A DNA stretch of 64,000 nucleotides, taken from contig CM057147.1 in assembly GCA_029964075.1 (NCBI GenBank), positions 23,953,513 to 24,017,512 of the forward strand. The letters run 5' to 3'. How positions within the stretch are numbered: position 1 is the stretch's first letter; the number at the start of each line of letters is the position of its first letter. This stretch comes from Patiria pectinifera. Its lineage: Eukaryota; Echinodermata; Asteroidea; Valvatida; Asterinidae. Below are positions 10,826-23,892 of this stretch, in pieces. The position numbers and the translations under genes were made by a program. Below the pieces are notes generated by a model. The model saw only the letters and a program-made list of their open reading frames with translations, was not told where the DNA came from and did not search any database.

Positions 10826-11856
10826 GAATTAGTTTATGATTTCCCCGGGCCCCGTTGTAACTTACACTGGTTCGCCTTCCGGTCTGTGATATTCCCAGCG
10901 GTCAGTGCGTAGGTTTTTTTTCAGAAATTGCGTTTTAATAGGGGATGTTGCTCAGGGCAATTTTAAAGCTCACTTTGTGAAATTTCATAAAATTTTCAGA
11001 GCAAGTTGTTTTATTATTATTGTTGTGGTTGTTGAAATAAAATTCAGCTCTTGCTTGTGACTTGTTTTTTTCTGCCAAACTTGCTTCAGGTTGTGGAGAT
11101 GTACACGTTTCATGCTCTTTGCATCAAAATCCTGGCTATGCTGTTCAGTTTTTGATAGATCTCATCATTAAAGTTGTTCTTCCCTGTGCTATTTGTGACT
11201 TTCAATCGAAAAATATGTTTTGCTTTTTAATTGCTATTTTTCTAGCAAAACAAGATTATGTTATATTCGAATTAATTGCAACCTGACAATAATTCACACC
11301 TATTTTTCAGTGACTATTTACCAGTATTGGTGCAAATACTACCAAAAATAGAACCACTTTCAGAGGGTTGAAAATGTCCACAAAAAGGGGGGAAAAAAAA
11401 GAGGAATCTTTCTGTTCAAATAAAACGTACAAATCAAATATGCTTCAGGCAAACAAATTGAACGTGCTGAAGAGCACAGGTGCATTCACTTTAAGTTCAG
11501 AGGAGTCTATACAATGGAATGTCTGAAAATGTACCTCACTAGAGAGGCAGCACCTCTGTGTGTTGTACTTGTGGGAGATGCGGTGGCATTTCAGTGAACT
11601 TTGTAAGACTTTCAAATGGCTAAATTTAAACTTGTGCCAGTTTGAAATTTAAGAAAAAGTATTTTCGTAAGAGGTTCGTGATCTGGCTGATGTGCTATAA
11701 TTTTGTATCAATATTTGAAAACATCTACATGGAAGTAGGGGTAGAGATATAAACAATGACATATTTTTTTTAGAGGGGGGTTTCAATACTGAATACAGTG
11801 GGGATGTATATCGTGATAAGAAAATGGAAAGGTTATCTGAAACTTGAAACATTTAA

Positions 11857-12365
11857 AGATATAGTCCATCATTTGTAATTTTTGCATTTTGTTCGTTTGA
11901 AGCAATTAAAGTGTTCAAAATCTAACAAAGGATACTGAACAACTAACCTGATGAAGTTTCAGCGCAGCTTCAGCTGTATATTCCGAGAAAAGCAGCATTC
12001 TAGGATCTCAATTTCAAATCCAAAGTTTCTGAATCATGTTTTGAATTGTTTTGAATTACAGCTATACGCGATGTCTTGCACTGATCCAATGAATTATAGC
12101 AACCGCGCGCCTGTGCGTCGTGCCAATGCTTGCGCGCGCTGCGCCGAATAACAAAACGAACTACAAATTTAAATTTTCCTATGGTGCGTCTTAAGATGCA
12201 CCGTTGGAAAGGCCTTCTTTCGTTGATTACTTCAAAATGATAGCTTGCCAGAAAGATTAATTTCACAGGGAGTCTAGTTCCCTTACTAACTTTCAGCCAA
12301 GTATGTTTTTCAACAATAATACGCCAGTTACTTTTTCGGATGGCTGCAAATGATGGACTATAGCT
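11857..12365 (+). mobile_element. TTAA-flanked MITE, copy A
   Basis: The ends are AGATATAGTCCATCATTTG and its near reverse complement, with TTAA directly outside both (11853-11856, 12366-12369). Copies of the family lie at 19480-19973 (-), 42962-43473 (-) and, more diverged, at about 16875-17425 (+). No protein is encoded. TTAA targets are typical of piggyBac and some other superfamilies. Confidence 0.8.
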
Positions 12366-13393
12366 TTAATGTTACATGAAACTTTTTAGAGGGGGTTTCA
12401 TTACTGAATGTGAATATTGTGATAAGAAAATGGAAGGGTTGTCTGAAACTTGAAACATTTAATGTTACATGAAACTAAAGTGACTGATATAAATATCGGA
12501 AACAAAATTATGCGCACAGCTTAAACGTACCATTTCTTACTGACCTTTCCAACCCAAACACAAAATGAGTTTTCTCTTCTCCATCTAAACCAGCGCCTTT
12601 GAATGTCTTAGAGATAAAGTGTGCCTTATAACTCAGTACTGTCAATTATTATTATTATTTATAAATTTAGGGTCCAAAGGGTGACTTTTTTCCTGTCCCT
12701 GTTACCGTGGTTCTTTGTAATTTACCATGCCGGTACAGGAGTATCATTAAAAAAATGACACTTAAAATGACTAATTTTTATTTGTTTGGTACATGTACAT
12801 GTACAATTGTAGGTCATTTCTTCACTTGTACTTTTGTAGTCACTCTTGGAGGAAGAATACATGTACATTGAGTGCATCCAAAATTATAAAATCGTACATG
12901 TAGATCTCTGATGTAACAGAGACAGAAAAAAGTGGACCCCAAATTTATATAGAATGACTAAATTATAAGTGTGTATACATACATGTACATACATTATGTG
13001 TAGTCATTCTTTTTTCTTAAATCCAAGTCTTAAAAAAAAAGGGAATTTCTTATTTCATGGTTGGGTTTTCACAGAGGAAAACCATTCATGAGATTTATTT
13101 ACCCTTCAACGTTTTCAAGCGGCAATCCTAGGAATGTTTATAATGCACTCATTTAAGATGCAGAAATGTACTGTATGCTGGTATGTGCAGTTCACATCTG
13201 CTGGTTGAAACTGGGGGATTTCGTTTTCCATGTTTGTCATTCAGACGTTGATTACAGCGAAGATTTGAGGGGTCTTATTCTCTCCTTGTTTCCCATTCAC
13301 TGGATGATTACATCGTCATGTCCAGTACATTCACCTGATTCCCCCTTCCCCACAGACTGATGAACAGCTCCTGTGAGAAAGCATTTTGGGGAT

Positions 13394-13415
13394 GGGGGGG
13401 GGGGGGGGGGGGGGG
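13394..13415 (+). repeat. 22-base poly-G run
   Basis: An uninterrupted run of G follows GGGGAT. Such a tract could form G-quadruplex structure but is also prone to sequencing and assembly length error. Confidence 0.9.
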
Positions 13416-13839
13416 AGCGAAGAGGCACTGACTAATTCAGATGGTCGCTAGGGCACAAGCACGCTGTCTGCTTGCCACTTTTAGATCTCCCCCTGCAATA
13501 ACAACTTGTTTGTCCAAAAGTGCCCGTATCTTGTAGCGTGCCTGAGGGGGAAGGCAGGGAAATTCAGAGGGAACATCGTTCTGAACTTGATGAGCTAAGA
13601 GATTGGTACATGTACTGCTGAATAATCTTCAGTCAGGAGGCAGAACCCTCTAGATCCCATAATAGTTGATATTTTACCAATTTCTGGATGATTCTCATTT
13701 CTTGTCGTCTGTGTCCCCATCATTGACTTTTGTGTGTCTGTAGCTGTGCCTTTGTTAGCTTCTATATCCATGAACGCTGTAAACTGCATTTTCTGAATGT
13801 GTGAATATGATTAAAAAGAAAATTGTTTTAATTAATTCT

Positions 13840-14160
13840 CCCTCTCTGGCTGGCAAATTCAGCTACATGTGCATGTACGCCATCACATCAGTCAAAATCA
13901 ATCAAGTGACTGTTTTGAACAGTTAAGAATTCCCTTCTTAAATTTGATATGACCATGCTTTGACTGGAGGTGATTGATATTTTGTACCTGTACATATGCG
14001 TCAGCTTTACCTACATGTACAACTTTTGTCTGTTGATGGAATTTGACTAGTCACAGTGTTTACACGAATATGATCTGACTGGTTTTTTTTTGTACTAGTC
14101 TGATGCAAATGCATGGCAGTGGAAGTGGAAGAAAGTTGTGACAGATCAAACTACCGGTAA
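13840..14160 (+). repeat. Interspersed repeat, copy 1 of 3
   Basis: Shared order of short blocks: CTCTCTGGCTGGCAA, AATCAAGTGACTGTTTT, a GACT..AGG.GATTGAT block, CTTTTGTCTGTTGATGGAAT, and AATATGATCTGACTG. Other copies are at 15953-16275 and about 22540-22840, all within SH2B introns. The family is not recognised and no coding capacity is seen. Confidence 0.6.
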
Positions 14161-14248
14161 TTTTATGGATCTTGAATGTGCCAAAACTTGATGATATGCC
14201 AGCATTTTGAACTGATTTTGTACATTTCTTATTTTATCTCATCTGCAG

Positions 14249-14350
14249 TCCAACAAACCAAGGAACGGCATCTTCTGCTTCCTAATAGAAGAAGCCAGAG
14301 AGACGACTGCACTGGAACTCCCTGAAAAAGAAAACACTTTTGTGCTGAAG
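14249..14350 (+). CDS. SH2B: SH2B-family adaptor: exon for the middle of the PH domain
   Basis: This is a 102-bp phase-0 exon between the acceptor CTGCAG and the donor GTGAGA. Its 34 residues begin SNKPRNG and include TTALELPEKENTFVLK, which is characteristic of the SH2B PH domain (the family has TTALEMPDRENTFVxK-like sequence). SH2B proteins are SH2 adaptors acting downstream of receptor tyrosine kinases, JAK2 and the insulin receptor; the PH domain contributes to membrane association. The preceding exon, which should carry the N-terminal dimerisation domain and first PH strands, is not found upstream in the window and may lie in the gap or beyond. Together with five downstream exons it gives a continuous 386-codon frame including stop. 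Confidence 0.9.
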
Positions 14351-16547
14351 GTGAGAATTACTTGAATAAACACAGTATGGGACACACAGTCGTGTTTTAC
14401 TATACTCTCGAGGACAATGCTTTGTGTTTCCCTTTGTCCCTGTAATATAACACTCTTCCATAGACTAAGCACACAAACTTACTACAGAGGACCGTCTCCA
14501 GCAAAAGACCCAACGCCCGAGGACTGAAAGGATCTGTTGTTCTCCCTTTGTGTGTCGGTCCTCGGGGGTTATGTAGAACATGTACACGTGTACATTGTTC
14601 TTGGTGTACAAGTGTTCACCATTTTCATTGTAGCATACTGTACATCTCTAGAAAGCAGTTTACTTAGCTGAGGGATGCATTTGCCAGTAATGCAAGCGCT
14701 GTCCCCTCGAGCTGTGTTCACTTGTACGTACTCATTTTTTCAAACCGTGGACGAAAAATACCAGAGAACAAAAGAGAACAATATCGTCCACGATTCCCAG
14801 CATACGTCCGCGATTGGGGTCGTGTACAAAACCTATGGGAGTCTTCCTAAAGAGAAAAAAGAGTATAAACAAACGAGGGACAATAGGACGTCCACGCTCG
14901 ACGGTGAACACACGTTTTGGGTGCATGTGTCTGTGGGCCTGTCAAAACCTCCATTTTTGTTATAGGGATATTGGTTTTATCATCTTGTCATTATTTGTTT
15001 CCACTTGGAAAAATCAACTATGAATTTGGCATATCTCAAAATGACGGTATGGAGAACATGTCTTAAAGATGGCTGCTCCCTGCTCTTCAGAAAAATGTTC
15101 TTCTAAGAAATTTAGGAGAAGCAAAAAAATTGTATGTTTTGTTTTAACAGAAAACTTTTCTTCTTATTTTGAACATCTTCAACCCTCTGAAAAAGGGCTT
15201 TCATATTGCGCACAAAGGAACCTGCCCTGCGAGAGCTGAACTTTTGTCGGGCCAGAAATAGTTTGAAGATTTTAAAGAAATAATTCAATTAATAAACATC
15301 AGTGGCTTTTCGTTCAGTGTCTGATTCAAAAGTGAATCACTTTAATATTGCTAGGGAAATAGCATTTGAAAAACAAGTCTAATTTTCGGGGTCAAACTCG
15401 AAGTAGCATGGGGAACGCATCTTTAAACAAAGTGATCTTGGATTAATATTAAACAGATAGTGCAAGTACACGAGTGGTCTAGATTGTTTGTCAAGTAATT
15501 TGATTAATTCCTAGGGAGTGGAGACTTTCTCAGGTTGTTTGGCCTGGGAAATTCCCGGTGGGGACTTTCTGAAGGAGATCTCCCAGGTCAAATATGGGGT
15601 CATCTTGGGAGGAGAGGGGGAGGTGGACGGTTTGTCAGCTCGGTCTTTGAAGGTCCTCAAGTGATAGCTGGCAGACATACATGTACGTGTGTGCGCTTAC
15701 ATATTGGCACTTATGGGGTACTGGGAACAAAGGGCAACAATAGGGACAATGGTACCCCGCAAGTCTATCTTTAGAAATTGAAGTACCCCATAACCGTAAC
15801 GCTATGGGTTTTGAGATTTCTAAGGAGACAAAGGAGAACAAAAGATAGGAACAAGGGTCGAACAATAGTGGTACCCCATAAACCCCATATGCTAAGTGTA
15901 TGTGTACCAACAACAGAGCTCAAATGCATTAATATTTTATCATTTTAAAACCCTCCCTCTCTGGCTGGCAATTTCAACAAGGCCAGCCCAGCAGTCAAAA
16001 TAAATCAAGTGACTGTTTTTTTTTATTTTATGAAAGTCCCTGCCCGTCTTCGTAAAGCAGGATTGACTAGCTGTGATAGTTTGAAACCTGATAATTATAG
16101 CTATGCTTTGGCTGTAGGAGATTGATAAGCAGCTGTTGCCTGCTTTTGTCTGTTGATGGAATTTGACTGTCACAGTGCCTACTAAGAAATATGATCTGAC
16201 TGTTGGTGACTAGCCTGTGTAAAAGGCATGGAAGGGGAACAGGATTGACATTTTGACTGATCAAACACAAGGAGGATTAGAACTAATGAAAACTCTTGAT
16301 AAACTCGGAACAAAAAACAATTCAACCAAATCAAAACCCCTAAAGTTTGCACTCGAAACTTGGTATGTACATATGCACACGTACATGTAGTACATGTACA
16401 CCACCATATTTAGGCCTGTCTGCGAATGTGTTGCAACGAGGTGCAGTTTATAAACAGAGCAGCTGTGGCCAGTAGTGTTTGTGTTGCTAAGTGGGCATTA
16501 ATTATTGATGGGTTTGTTTTAAATTTTTCGTTGAATTTTTTTTTCAG
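14351..16547 (+). other. SH2B intron with repeats
   Basis: It holds a palindromic patch around 15710-15885 with TTATGGGGTAC and GTACCCCATAA, and copy 2 of the interspersed repeat at 15953-16275. Short open frames here (for example 14675-14965) resemble nothing and are not supported as genes. Confidence 0.6.
15953..16275 (+). repeat. Interspersed repeat, copy 2 of 3
   Basis: This is the same family as 13840-14160. It shares GACTAGCCTGTGTAAAAGG and a GATTGATAAG..CAGCTGT block with the copy at about 22540-22840. It starts CCCTCC and ends near GGAGG. Confidence 0.6.
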
Positions 16548-16651
16548 GCAGAGAACAACCTTGAGTATGTCATAGAAGCGCAGAGTATGCAGGATATGCG
16601 TTCCTGGCTGACTAACATCACGGCCTGTATGAATATGCCTAATTTGCCAAG
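16548..16651 (+). CDS. SH2B: SH2B-family adaptor: exon ending the PH domain
   Basis: This is a 104-bp exon after a TTTTTTTTCAG acceptor, with donor GTGAGT. It enters in phase 0 and leaves two bases of a codon. It encodes AENNLEYVIEAQSMQDMRSW and then LTNITACM, matching the last strand and C-terminal helix of the SH2B PH domain (the conserved Trp of the PH helix is the W in MRSWL). The split codon completes correctly with the first base of the exon at 23789. Confidence 0.9.
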
Positions 16652-16874
16652 GTGAGTCGTCTGCATAGAGTTGAGGAACAACAGATACATGTAGATGGCT
16701 ACTGTCCCTTTATGGGGGTGGGGTCAGTTGAAGAAGGAGTGGGAGGTCATTGATCCCCTCCCATAATGTTTATATGCAAAGGAGGTGGAGCTATTGTAAA
16801 TTTAACATTGTTTGTTTGATTCCAATAATAGTTCTACTCGAAAATACTTGACACAATTTCAATTCAGGAGATGC

Positions 16875-17425
16875 CTAAAGGTAGAGTAGATTATTTGTCA
16901 TTTGTGAATTTTTGTTTGTTTGAAGTAACAAAAGTGCTCAAAATCTAAAGATGGGTGCTTAATAACTTACCTGAAGAAGTTTTATTTCTGTGAATGCTGT
17001 ACATATTCCGAGAAAACAGTATTCTGGGGTCTTGGTTTCAATTCAAATGTTGCCGAGTCATATCTTGAATTGCGACCGAAATCAGCATCCGGGAATGTCA
17101 TTCAGCCGATTGCAGCTACGGTACGCGATGTCACACACTGAACTGAGAAATGTTTTCAACCGCATGCGTGTGTGCGTTGTGTTAATGCTTGCACACACCC
17201 ATTCACTGATTTGCCGAATTACAAACCACCTACTAATGTAAATTTCCAAAAGTGGGTCACTTGACACATCTTTTAAGGCCCTCTTTTTGTGTTTTCTTCA
17301 AAATGACAGCATGCCAGAAGGAATGATTTCCCGGGGATATTTTTGCCATTACTATAAACCAAGTAAGCTTTTCAACAATCCTTTCGTCAGTTATTTTTTG
17401 GATAGCTGCAAACAATTTTTTTATC
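16875..17425 (+). mobile_element. TTAA-type MITE, diverged copy D
   Basis: It follows the layout of copies A-C (TTTGTTTGTTTGAAG..., GTGCTCAAAATCTAA, ACTTACCTGA.GAAGTTT, TATTCCGAGAAAA, later AAAATGACAGC and GCTTTTCAACAAT), but with many substitutions and unclear ends. It is an older insertion of the same family. Confidence 0.55.
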
Positions 17426-19479
17426 ATGAAACATGATGACCTTTAAGGGGAGGACAAAGCCTAATCTTCAAAATTAACCAATTTTCTTGTTGGTACAAGC
17501 GATGTTTGTTTCTTTAATTGGAGATTGGCTTTTTTTTGGTGTGATGCAGTGCTAACTAAATTTACATGTACCTTCATAACAATAACATACTGGTATGACA
17601 CATAGAAAACTTTATTCCTACAAATGTACCATTAGGGAGACACGTTATCGTAATTTCTTCAATAATAGGGAGACACCGGCTTTTAGGGAGACACGCAACT
17701 GTCTCCCTAATGGCGCAGCCCTCCTTTAAAGGCAAAATTTTACTGTCGCAATTAGGTTATATTTGTTGCTCGTGGTCTAATTAGTAAAAATACCGAAATT
17801 CATGGAAAAAGGACAAGGGAATATGTGTTAGGGCACATTTAAGTTGGAAAAATCTTGTGCACAAGTCTATGGGAAAGTCTCCCTAGTGACCCATTCCCGG
17901 TAATAATTAGTACAATTTGTATAATTTCACTCAGAGTACAGATGTTTGTCAATAATTTGTTTTCAATCTGGATTCTAACTGTACATGTAAATGATAATAT
18001 CCTTCAGTTCTCCCTCCACTTGTCAAAATGTACAGTAATAGAATAAACATGAACAGTACTCCGAATACAACTGGGGCTGAAGAATCTCCGACAGTGGTGC
18101 ACCAAAGCACCACCCTGCCTCCCTCACCTTCGCTTTTCAATAGCGGCCGAGTGCCACACAAGTCCCTTGGCCCCCACTTAAAGGCAGCGTTCGGCGGCCA
18201 TGCAGTGCCCAGCAAAGTTATTGACCCATCCCAGAGAATATTCATGACAATTCCTGTTCTGCGTTCCCCTTCCCTCCCCCCTTCACCATTGGAGTGCTCT
18301 GAAGTGCAGTGCCATTTTGCACTTGCAAAATCAATTCAGCTGTTTTGTAAATCGACACCCCTGGGAGATGGTAGTGGACAGGAAGGGGAAGGGGGCAGGG
18401 TGGAATGAGGGTGACGGGGAGGGAGAGGTCACTTGATCCATGAAAAAAAATGATAGCGCTTAGTTATTCCAACAAATAACCAGACGCTCCCTTCTATCAA
18501 ACTGCATGCAGGCAACTTTACACTGCAGGTTTTCCCTGTGGTACATGTATATATTGTGAAATGCCAACAAATCTTGTTCATACAGGGTGAGTTAAAAAAC
18601 CCGGAACCCAAACCCCATAAATTATATTTCATATTTAAAAAAATATGTACATGTAGCACCAAAAATAATAATGACTGGAAAGCCAATTTCATGAGCTACT
18701 TTTAGATGAACAAATTGCTGAAATTGCTCAATCTGTTCAAAGAATACCACCATTTTAAACACAATGACTCTTAAACCTGTCTCGTCAAATATGACAAAAC
18801 AGGTCCACATGACGACAAAACAGGTCCACATAACGCAGGTTGGGTGAACGTTATGTGGACTGAGCCAGGTCCACATAAGGTTTCGCCCTCTCTGGAAAAT
18901 AGGTTTAGAGGCATTTTGGGGTTAGGGTCATCGGTCGCAAAATGAAGAGGAACACTCAAGGAAATCAGGATAAAATATTTAGGTTGAGAGAGTTTTCACA
19001 GCGTGAGTACAATATTTTTTTTTCTCAGTTTTCCTTAACTGTGCGAAAACAAAGGAATGTCCACATAGGGTATTGTAAACATGTACGTGCGTGCACACAG
19101 GTGTAAGTATGAATTACCTAGATCTCTGTTATGATGGGACCCAGTTCAATTTCAATTCAATTCAATTCAATTCAACATTTATTTTCACATTGACATCCTC
19201 AATGACAGTTCATAAAAGAAGAAAAAAATTACAAAACGTTCTTCGCACAAGATATGTAATTAAGTTTAATACAAAAGCACAAGAATTAAATGTAAACATT
19301 AAATGATGTCAACGTGAAGGAAAAAAGGTGAAGCAATGCTTTTGTATATGTGTACATATTGTACCTTCCCCTACATGTAGGACAGCTAGGGCATGACTTG
19401 AAACAACAAAACACGGACGAGGACAGGACAATACATTTAAGAGTGCAACTCAGTACAGTGTGTAATTAGCATGACTTAA

Positions 19480-19973
19480 AGCTACAGTCCATCATTTGCA
19501 GCCATCCGAAAAAGTAACTGGCGTATTATTGTTGAAAAACATACTTGGTTGAAAGATAGTAAGTGGATTAAACTCCCTGGCAAGCTATCATTTGGAAGTA
19601 ATCAACGAAAGAAGGCCTTTCCAACGGTGCGTCTTAAGACGCATCGTAGGAAAATTTAAATTACTAGTTCATTTTGTTATTCGGCGCAGCACGCGCAAGC
19701 ATTGGCACGACGCACAGGTGCGCACGGTTGCTATAATTCGTCGGATCAGTGCGCAACATCGCATATAGCTGCAATTCAAAACAATTCACAACATGATTCA
19801 GCAACTTTTGATTTGGAATGGAGATCCTAGAATGCTGTTTTTCTCGGAATATACAGCTGAAGCTGAGTTGAAACTTCATCAGGTTAGTTGTTCAGTATCC
19901 TTCATTAGATTTTGAACACTTTTGTTGCTTCAAACGAACAAAATGCACAACTTACAAATGATGGACTATATCT
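19480..19973 (-). mobile_element. TTAA-flanked MITE, copy B
   Basis: It reads in the opposite direction to copy A, starting AGCTACAGTCCATCATTTG and ending with a near complement. TTAA sits at 19476-19479 and 19974-19977. It shares a TCTTAAGACGC patch and AGAAGGCCTTTCCAACGGTG with copy C. Confidence 0.8.
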
Positions 19974-21342
19974 TTAACAAATCAGGAAAGTAAATTCTTA
20001 AACGTAACTTTTGATGAGCCATTTTCCTCCCAATTTTTTTGGCAAATGAAACCACAGTAGAAACCAATGTTGAGTCATTCCAGTATATGAAACCATGTTT
20101 GAAATGGGCTACTTCTATTTTGTCTCACAAATAGATCACCTTTCGACGAACTAGGTGTTTCATATGAATGAACTTATGGTGAACCTGTGTTGATGTCAAC
20201 ATGGGTAGGGGAGACGATAGAACGAAAAGGCCTCAAGATACCGGTACAATATTTCTTCTCTTCTTGCACTTCATTTTCTACATAATATTGAAGTACCGGT
20301 AACACGCAGTGCATGCGTGTACAAATTCACATCATTCTAAATTAACATCACTCTAAAAAACAAATATGTTGAGGGAGGGAATTGGGATCACGGTTGTCAA
20401 AAAGAATTCATTGAATTGCCAAAAGGCTTGTTGTGCCATTGCAGCCTTCATTTATTCGTAGAGACAACGCACAGTATGCGTGTGTATCATGAGTCACTAC
20501 CGTGCCTATAGAAAGCACACAGTCAAATTTCCTGGGGATTTCTTGCTTCTGAAAAACAGGTCGCCGAATCGAGACTTTCCCCGCTTAGTCCCGGGGCTTT
20601 GAATTCAATGAGGTGTGTGCACTATATGGACAATGAATTCTGAAGAATAGGCTGTACATGTACATGTACATGCACGTATGTTCTATACAATATGTAAATC
20701 ATAGGTCTTACACTTTAGTATTTTTCGCCATGAAGGAAAAGCATCGTCATATTGTGCCTGGCAATGTTTTGCCAGGGTTCATAGAAAGTGCAGCACGTTA
20801 GGAGGTACTGTTTCGCACTATGGGCTCTGTGCACAAGTACGTGATGTACTCTTTCAACGGCCAGAAAAGGAGAGTTGGGGGAGACATAGACTGGTTCTAG
20901 GTCCATCCACTAAGTACATGCATTTCGAGTGATCCAAAGTTATTGGGGCAGGGATTAGTCTGGGAGACCATGGCAAGTTGAATTTGAACATATTCGGGCG
21001 CCAACGGCGCCTGACGCTTACACGAAGACGCTGTGGCTAATACCTGTAGCTTTGGCACATTCAGGAGGTCGTGCGCACTTCTCGTGCAAACCAGTACCAT
21101 GCCACTTATGCGGCAGCCGGCACACTGTGTAACAAAAAAGTGCCAACGAATCGCTACTTTATCAAGCTTGTGACCTCTCCGTGACATCACGGCCATGACA
21201 GCGAATACCTCGCATCGTTCCATGCATGCACATTGCACATGTATTCTAGTAACGTACATACATGTATGTACGTCAATAAGCGGAAATGTCTTAACTCGGT
21301 CTAGATGCTTGCCAAGAACCCCAGATGGGCAAGACTTTTGAG

Positions 21343-21376
21343 GAACATGTACATGTACATGTACATGTACATGTAC
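21343..21376. repeat. (ACATGT)n microsatellite
   Basis: Five to six perfect alternating ACATGT units occur here. TACATGTA words are scattered throughout the window but this is the longest array seen. Confidence 0.85.
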
Positions 21377-22539
21377 GGTACATGAAGTTCCTTTCAAAGA
21401 ATTTCACTTGGATTAACAAAAACTGTATGTAAATACGGTATTTCCCTTCCTTAAGCTTCTTAACTTGTGAGAACCCTGTGGACGGGACACACAGTAGTGT
21501 GCACTGGTTCGCGCACGTCAAGTGCAAAGTAAGCCCCACCAATTTTATAGCCGTCTAGTGACTCAAACTTGAATATTATTCAATAGTGAGTCAAAAAGTT
21601 CATGACAATACAATCAATGATGCCACATACCGTATACATGTACATGTATGCTGCTTGGCTTGTTGAAAATTGTTGGATTTTTCCTTTCCAAAAATCAGAC
21701 TCGTCTCCAAACATTTCCCCTTTCAAATTCAGCAAACTTAGAAATATTCGAAAGGGGGAGGCAGTGACTTGAAACTCTGCTTTTTCAAGCAACTGGTGAC
21801 ACTGAAGAGTTCTTTTGCCTCTTGTTTTCAGTGGCGTGTACTTTAAGAAGTGGTCTGTCAAGAGGGTTGAGTCCCTCCAAATCTTTCCCCCAAACATGCT
21901 AGACTTGCTGGCCTACTGGTGACAAAAGTAAGAAGCTAGAAAGCACTCAGAGAGCGCAAACCTCTGCCAAGGCTAAACAATTCCCACCATATTTCCAGTA
22001 CACCCAAAATAAATACTCGCATAAAATGGTGAACAATCCTTAAAAATATCCTGGATCCAGACCCAGATCCGGATCACTTCCAAAATCTAAGTGACATGTA
22101 CTTATACCAAGGACCACCACTAAAATTGTTTTCATGCAAATCTGTCTTTTTAGGTTATCTTGTTAACAGACAAACAAACCAACCAACAAACAAACTAACC
22201 AAATCCAATGAAAACATAACCTCCGTGGCAGAGGTAAGATTTGGACTGAGACCCAAAGACATAATACATGATACAGACTTGCCTTCAGGCTATACATGTG
22301 CAGTTGTTAGTGCTGTGCATTTTTCATATGATTTAGTATTTGGTAATTCTTGCTAATTGGATAGTCATCCAGGTACATGTACTTTTTCGAAAATACAATG
22401 CATACATAATGCAATACACTGATTTATTTTTTACTACTTGGAAGTCTGATATGAATACTAATCAAATATCAGTATATTGGGCACACGCAGATGAACCCTC
22501 CTATGCAAACTTACACTCTGTGCAAAGTTGTCTTTTCAG

Positions 22540-22840
22540 TCATAATCAGTCAAGTGGGAGACCCGGCCTACATACATGTACCGGTATATGTAGTATAATT
22601 GACTGGCTATAACTGTTTATGTAACTTGATACAGCTATGCTACATGTATGACTGTAGGTGATTGATAAGACAGCTGTGTCTACCACTTGCCTGCTTTTGT
22701 CTGTTGACTGAATTTGACCAGTCAGAGTGCTTGCTTAAAATATGATCTGACTGTTGGTGACTAGCCTGTGTAAAAGGCATGGCAGGGCAAGTGGATGGAA
22801 TTTTTGACTGTCTGTGACTGTTCAAACAGTAGGAGGGTTA
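22540..22840 (+). repeat. Interspersed repeat, copy 3 of 3
   Basis: This is the same family as 15953-16275, sharing GGTGATTGATAAG-like sequence, CTGCTTTTGTCTGTTGA, ATATGATCTGACTGTTGG and GACTAGCCTGTGTAAAAGG. It ends near AGTAGGAGGGTT. Confidence 0.6.
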
Positions 22841-23788
22841 AGCTCCAGCAATTGGTAGGGCAAGTTTCCTGCTCCAATTACATACATACATGTACATGGT
22901 TTCGTTTTTACACTCAGGTAGTGAAACAGCTTAAATTCAACAACATTATTTATCTGTGCTGCAAATGTGTGTATAACATTTTGCATTTTTTTTATTTCCT
23001 CATTGCATCCTATGTTCCAGGACCCATTGGGGTCAGTAGGGTATTGTTTTCCGTATAAACCTCTTCTGAAAGGCAGATTATGCCACGTGTACGTGGCAAG
23101 TACCATAACTGTCCCAACACAATATTTTTTCTAGAATTAGTTTCCAGGTATTGATAATATCAACTCTATTATATCAACTTGCAACATCAAGGAGAGACTA
23201 CAGATTATGACTTGCATACAAGTAGGCAAAACTGTTAACCCACAAAACTGTTTGTGATTACTTTTCAAACAAACCAAAAAGGGAAACTGACAGGGTGCAT
23301 TTTAAATAATCATGTTAAAGGTGGAAACAAAATTAACTGGATTGGGGTTGGAACCTGTCATTTTCTTTGTTCCTACTTCAGAACTATTTTTGTGACTTAA
23401 CTAAATGAATACATATTACCACTGGGCGAGTAACTTGATTACTTGCACGTAGTTTATGCTACTCCTTCTACTCATAGTTTTTCATCTACTTGAGTACTCG
23501 TCCTGGTGTGAGTAGGAGCAGGTACTCACGAGTAGCGATTTAGGGTTTAGGGTTCACATACGTCCCCTGCAAACAGGGAATCGGTCCACTGTGTCCAATC
23601 ATCTTTTCTCAGGAACTTTAAGACATTATGTTAATTTCCTTTCAACTAGGCTGCATTGCCCCTTTAACTTGCACTTGGTCATGCTGACAATATCCCTCTT
23701 CACGCAAAGTTCTATTGTCAGTGAATGTAAATTGTCCTAATACATTTTCCTTTTTCTTTTTGTTTGTACATTATTTCTTTTATGACAG

Positions 23789-23892
23789 GAGACCATTACC
23801 CAGCGTGCCTGATCATTCCCCAGAACCTGACAACTCCTCATCCTCCTTCAGTTTCTTGAGGGGGAGACCGAACCTCACCGTTCAAATCCCTG
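23789..23892 (+). CDS. SH2B: SH2B-family adaptor: linker exon 1
   Basis: This is a 104-bp exon with acceptor ATGACAG and donor GTAAGT. The first base completes an Arg codon from the previous exon; the last base starts the Asp codon finished at 25863. It encodes the beginning of the linker between PH and SH2 domains, Ser/Pro-rich (PSVPDHSPEPDNSSSSFSF) and then basic (LRGRPN). SH2B linkers are usually low-complexity and carry phosphorylation and SH3-binding sites; no specific site is claimed. Support comes mainly from splice signals and phase. Confidence 0.8.

Larger units (their letters stand above)
10826..14248. other. Non-coding sequence upstream of the first visible SH2B exon
   Basis: No exon for the missing SH2B N-terminus could be found here. 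The stretch is AT-rich and holds a TTAA-flanked MITE (11857-12365), a duplicated segment of about 85 bp around it, a 22-base G run and an interspersed repeat ending about 90 bp before the exon. It is probably intron. Confidence 0.6.
16652..23788 (+). other. Long SH2B intron (about 7.1 kb) with repeats
   Basis: Contents seen: a diverged TTAA-family MITE (16875-17425), a (TTCAA)n tract at about 19145-19180, a TTAA MITE (19480-19973), an alternating ACATGT array (21343-21376) and copy 3 of the interspersed repeat (22540-22840). A 126-codon open frame at 18028-18408 is not recognisable. A fragment starting ACAGGGTGAGTTAAAAAACC at 18582 resembles the ends of the elements at 38.2 and 41.1 kb. Confidence 0.6.

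Noticed and set aside
10232-10912. Open frame of 226 codons across the gap
   Set aside because: It exists only because N is translated as unknown; the real bases on each side show no coding signal.
18028-18408. 126-codon open frame in an SH2B intron
   Set aside because: Composition is low complexity, a similarly long frame lies on the other strand, and no splice or domain support is seen.
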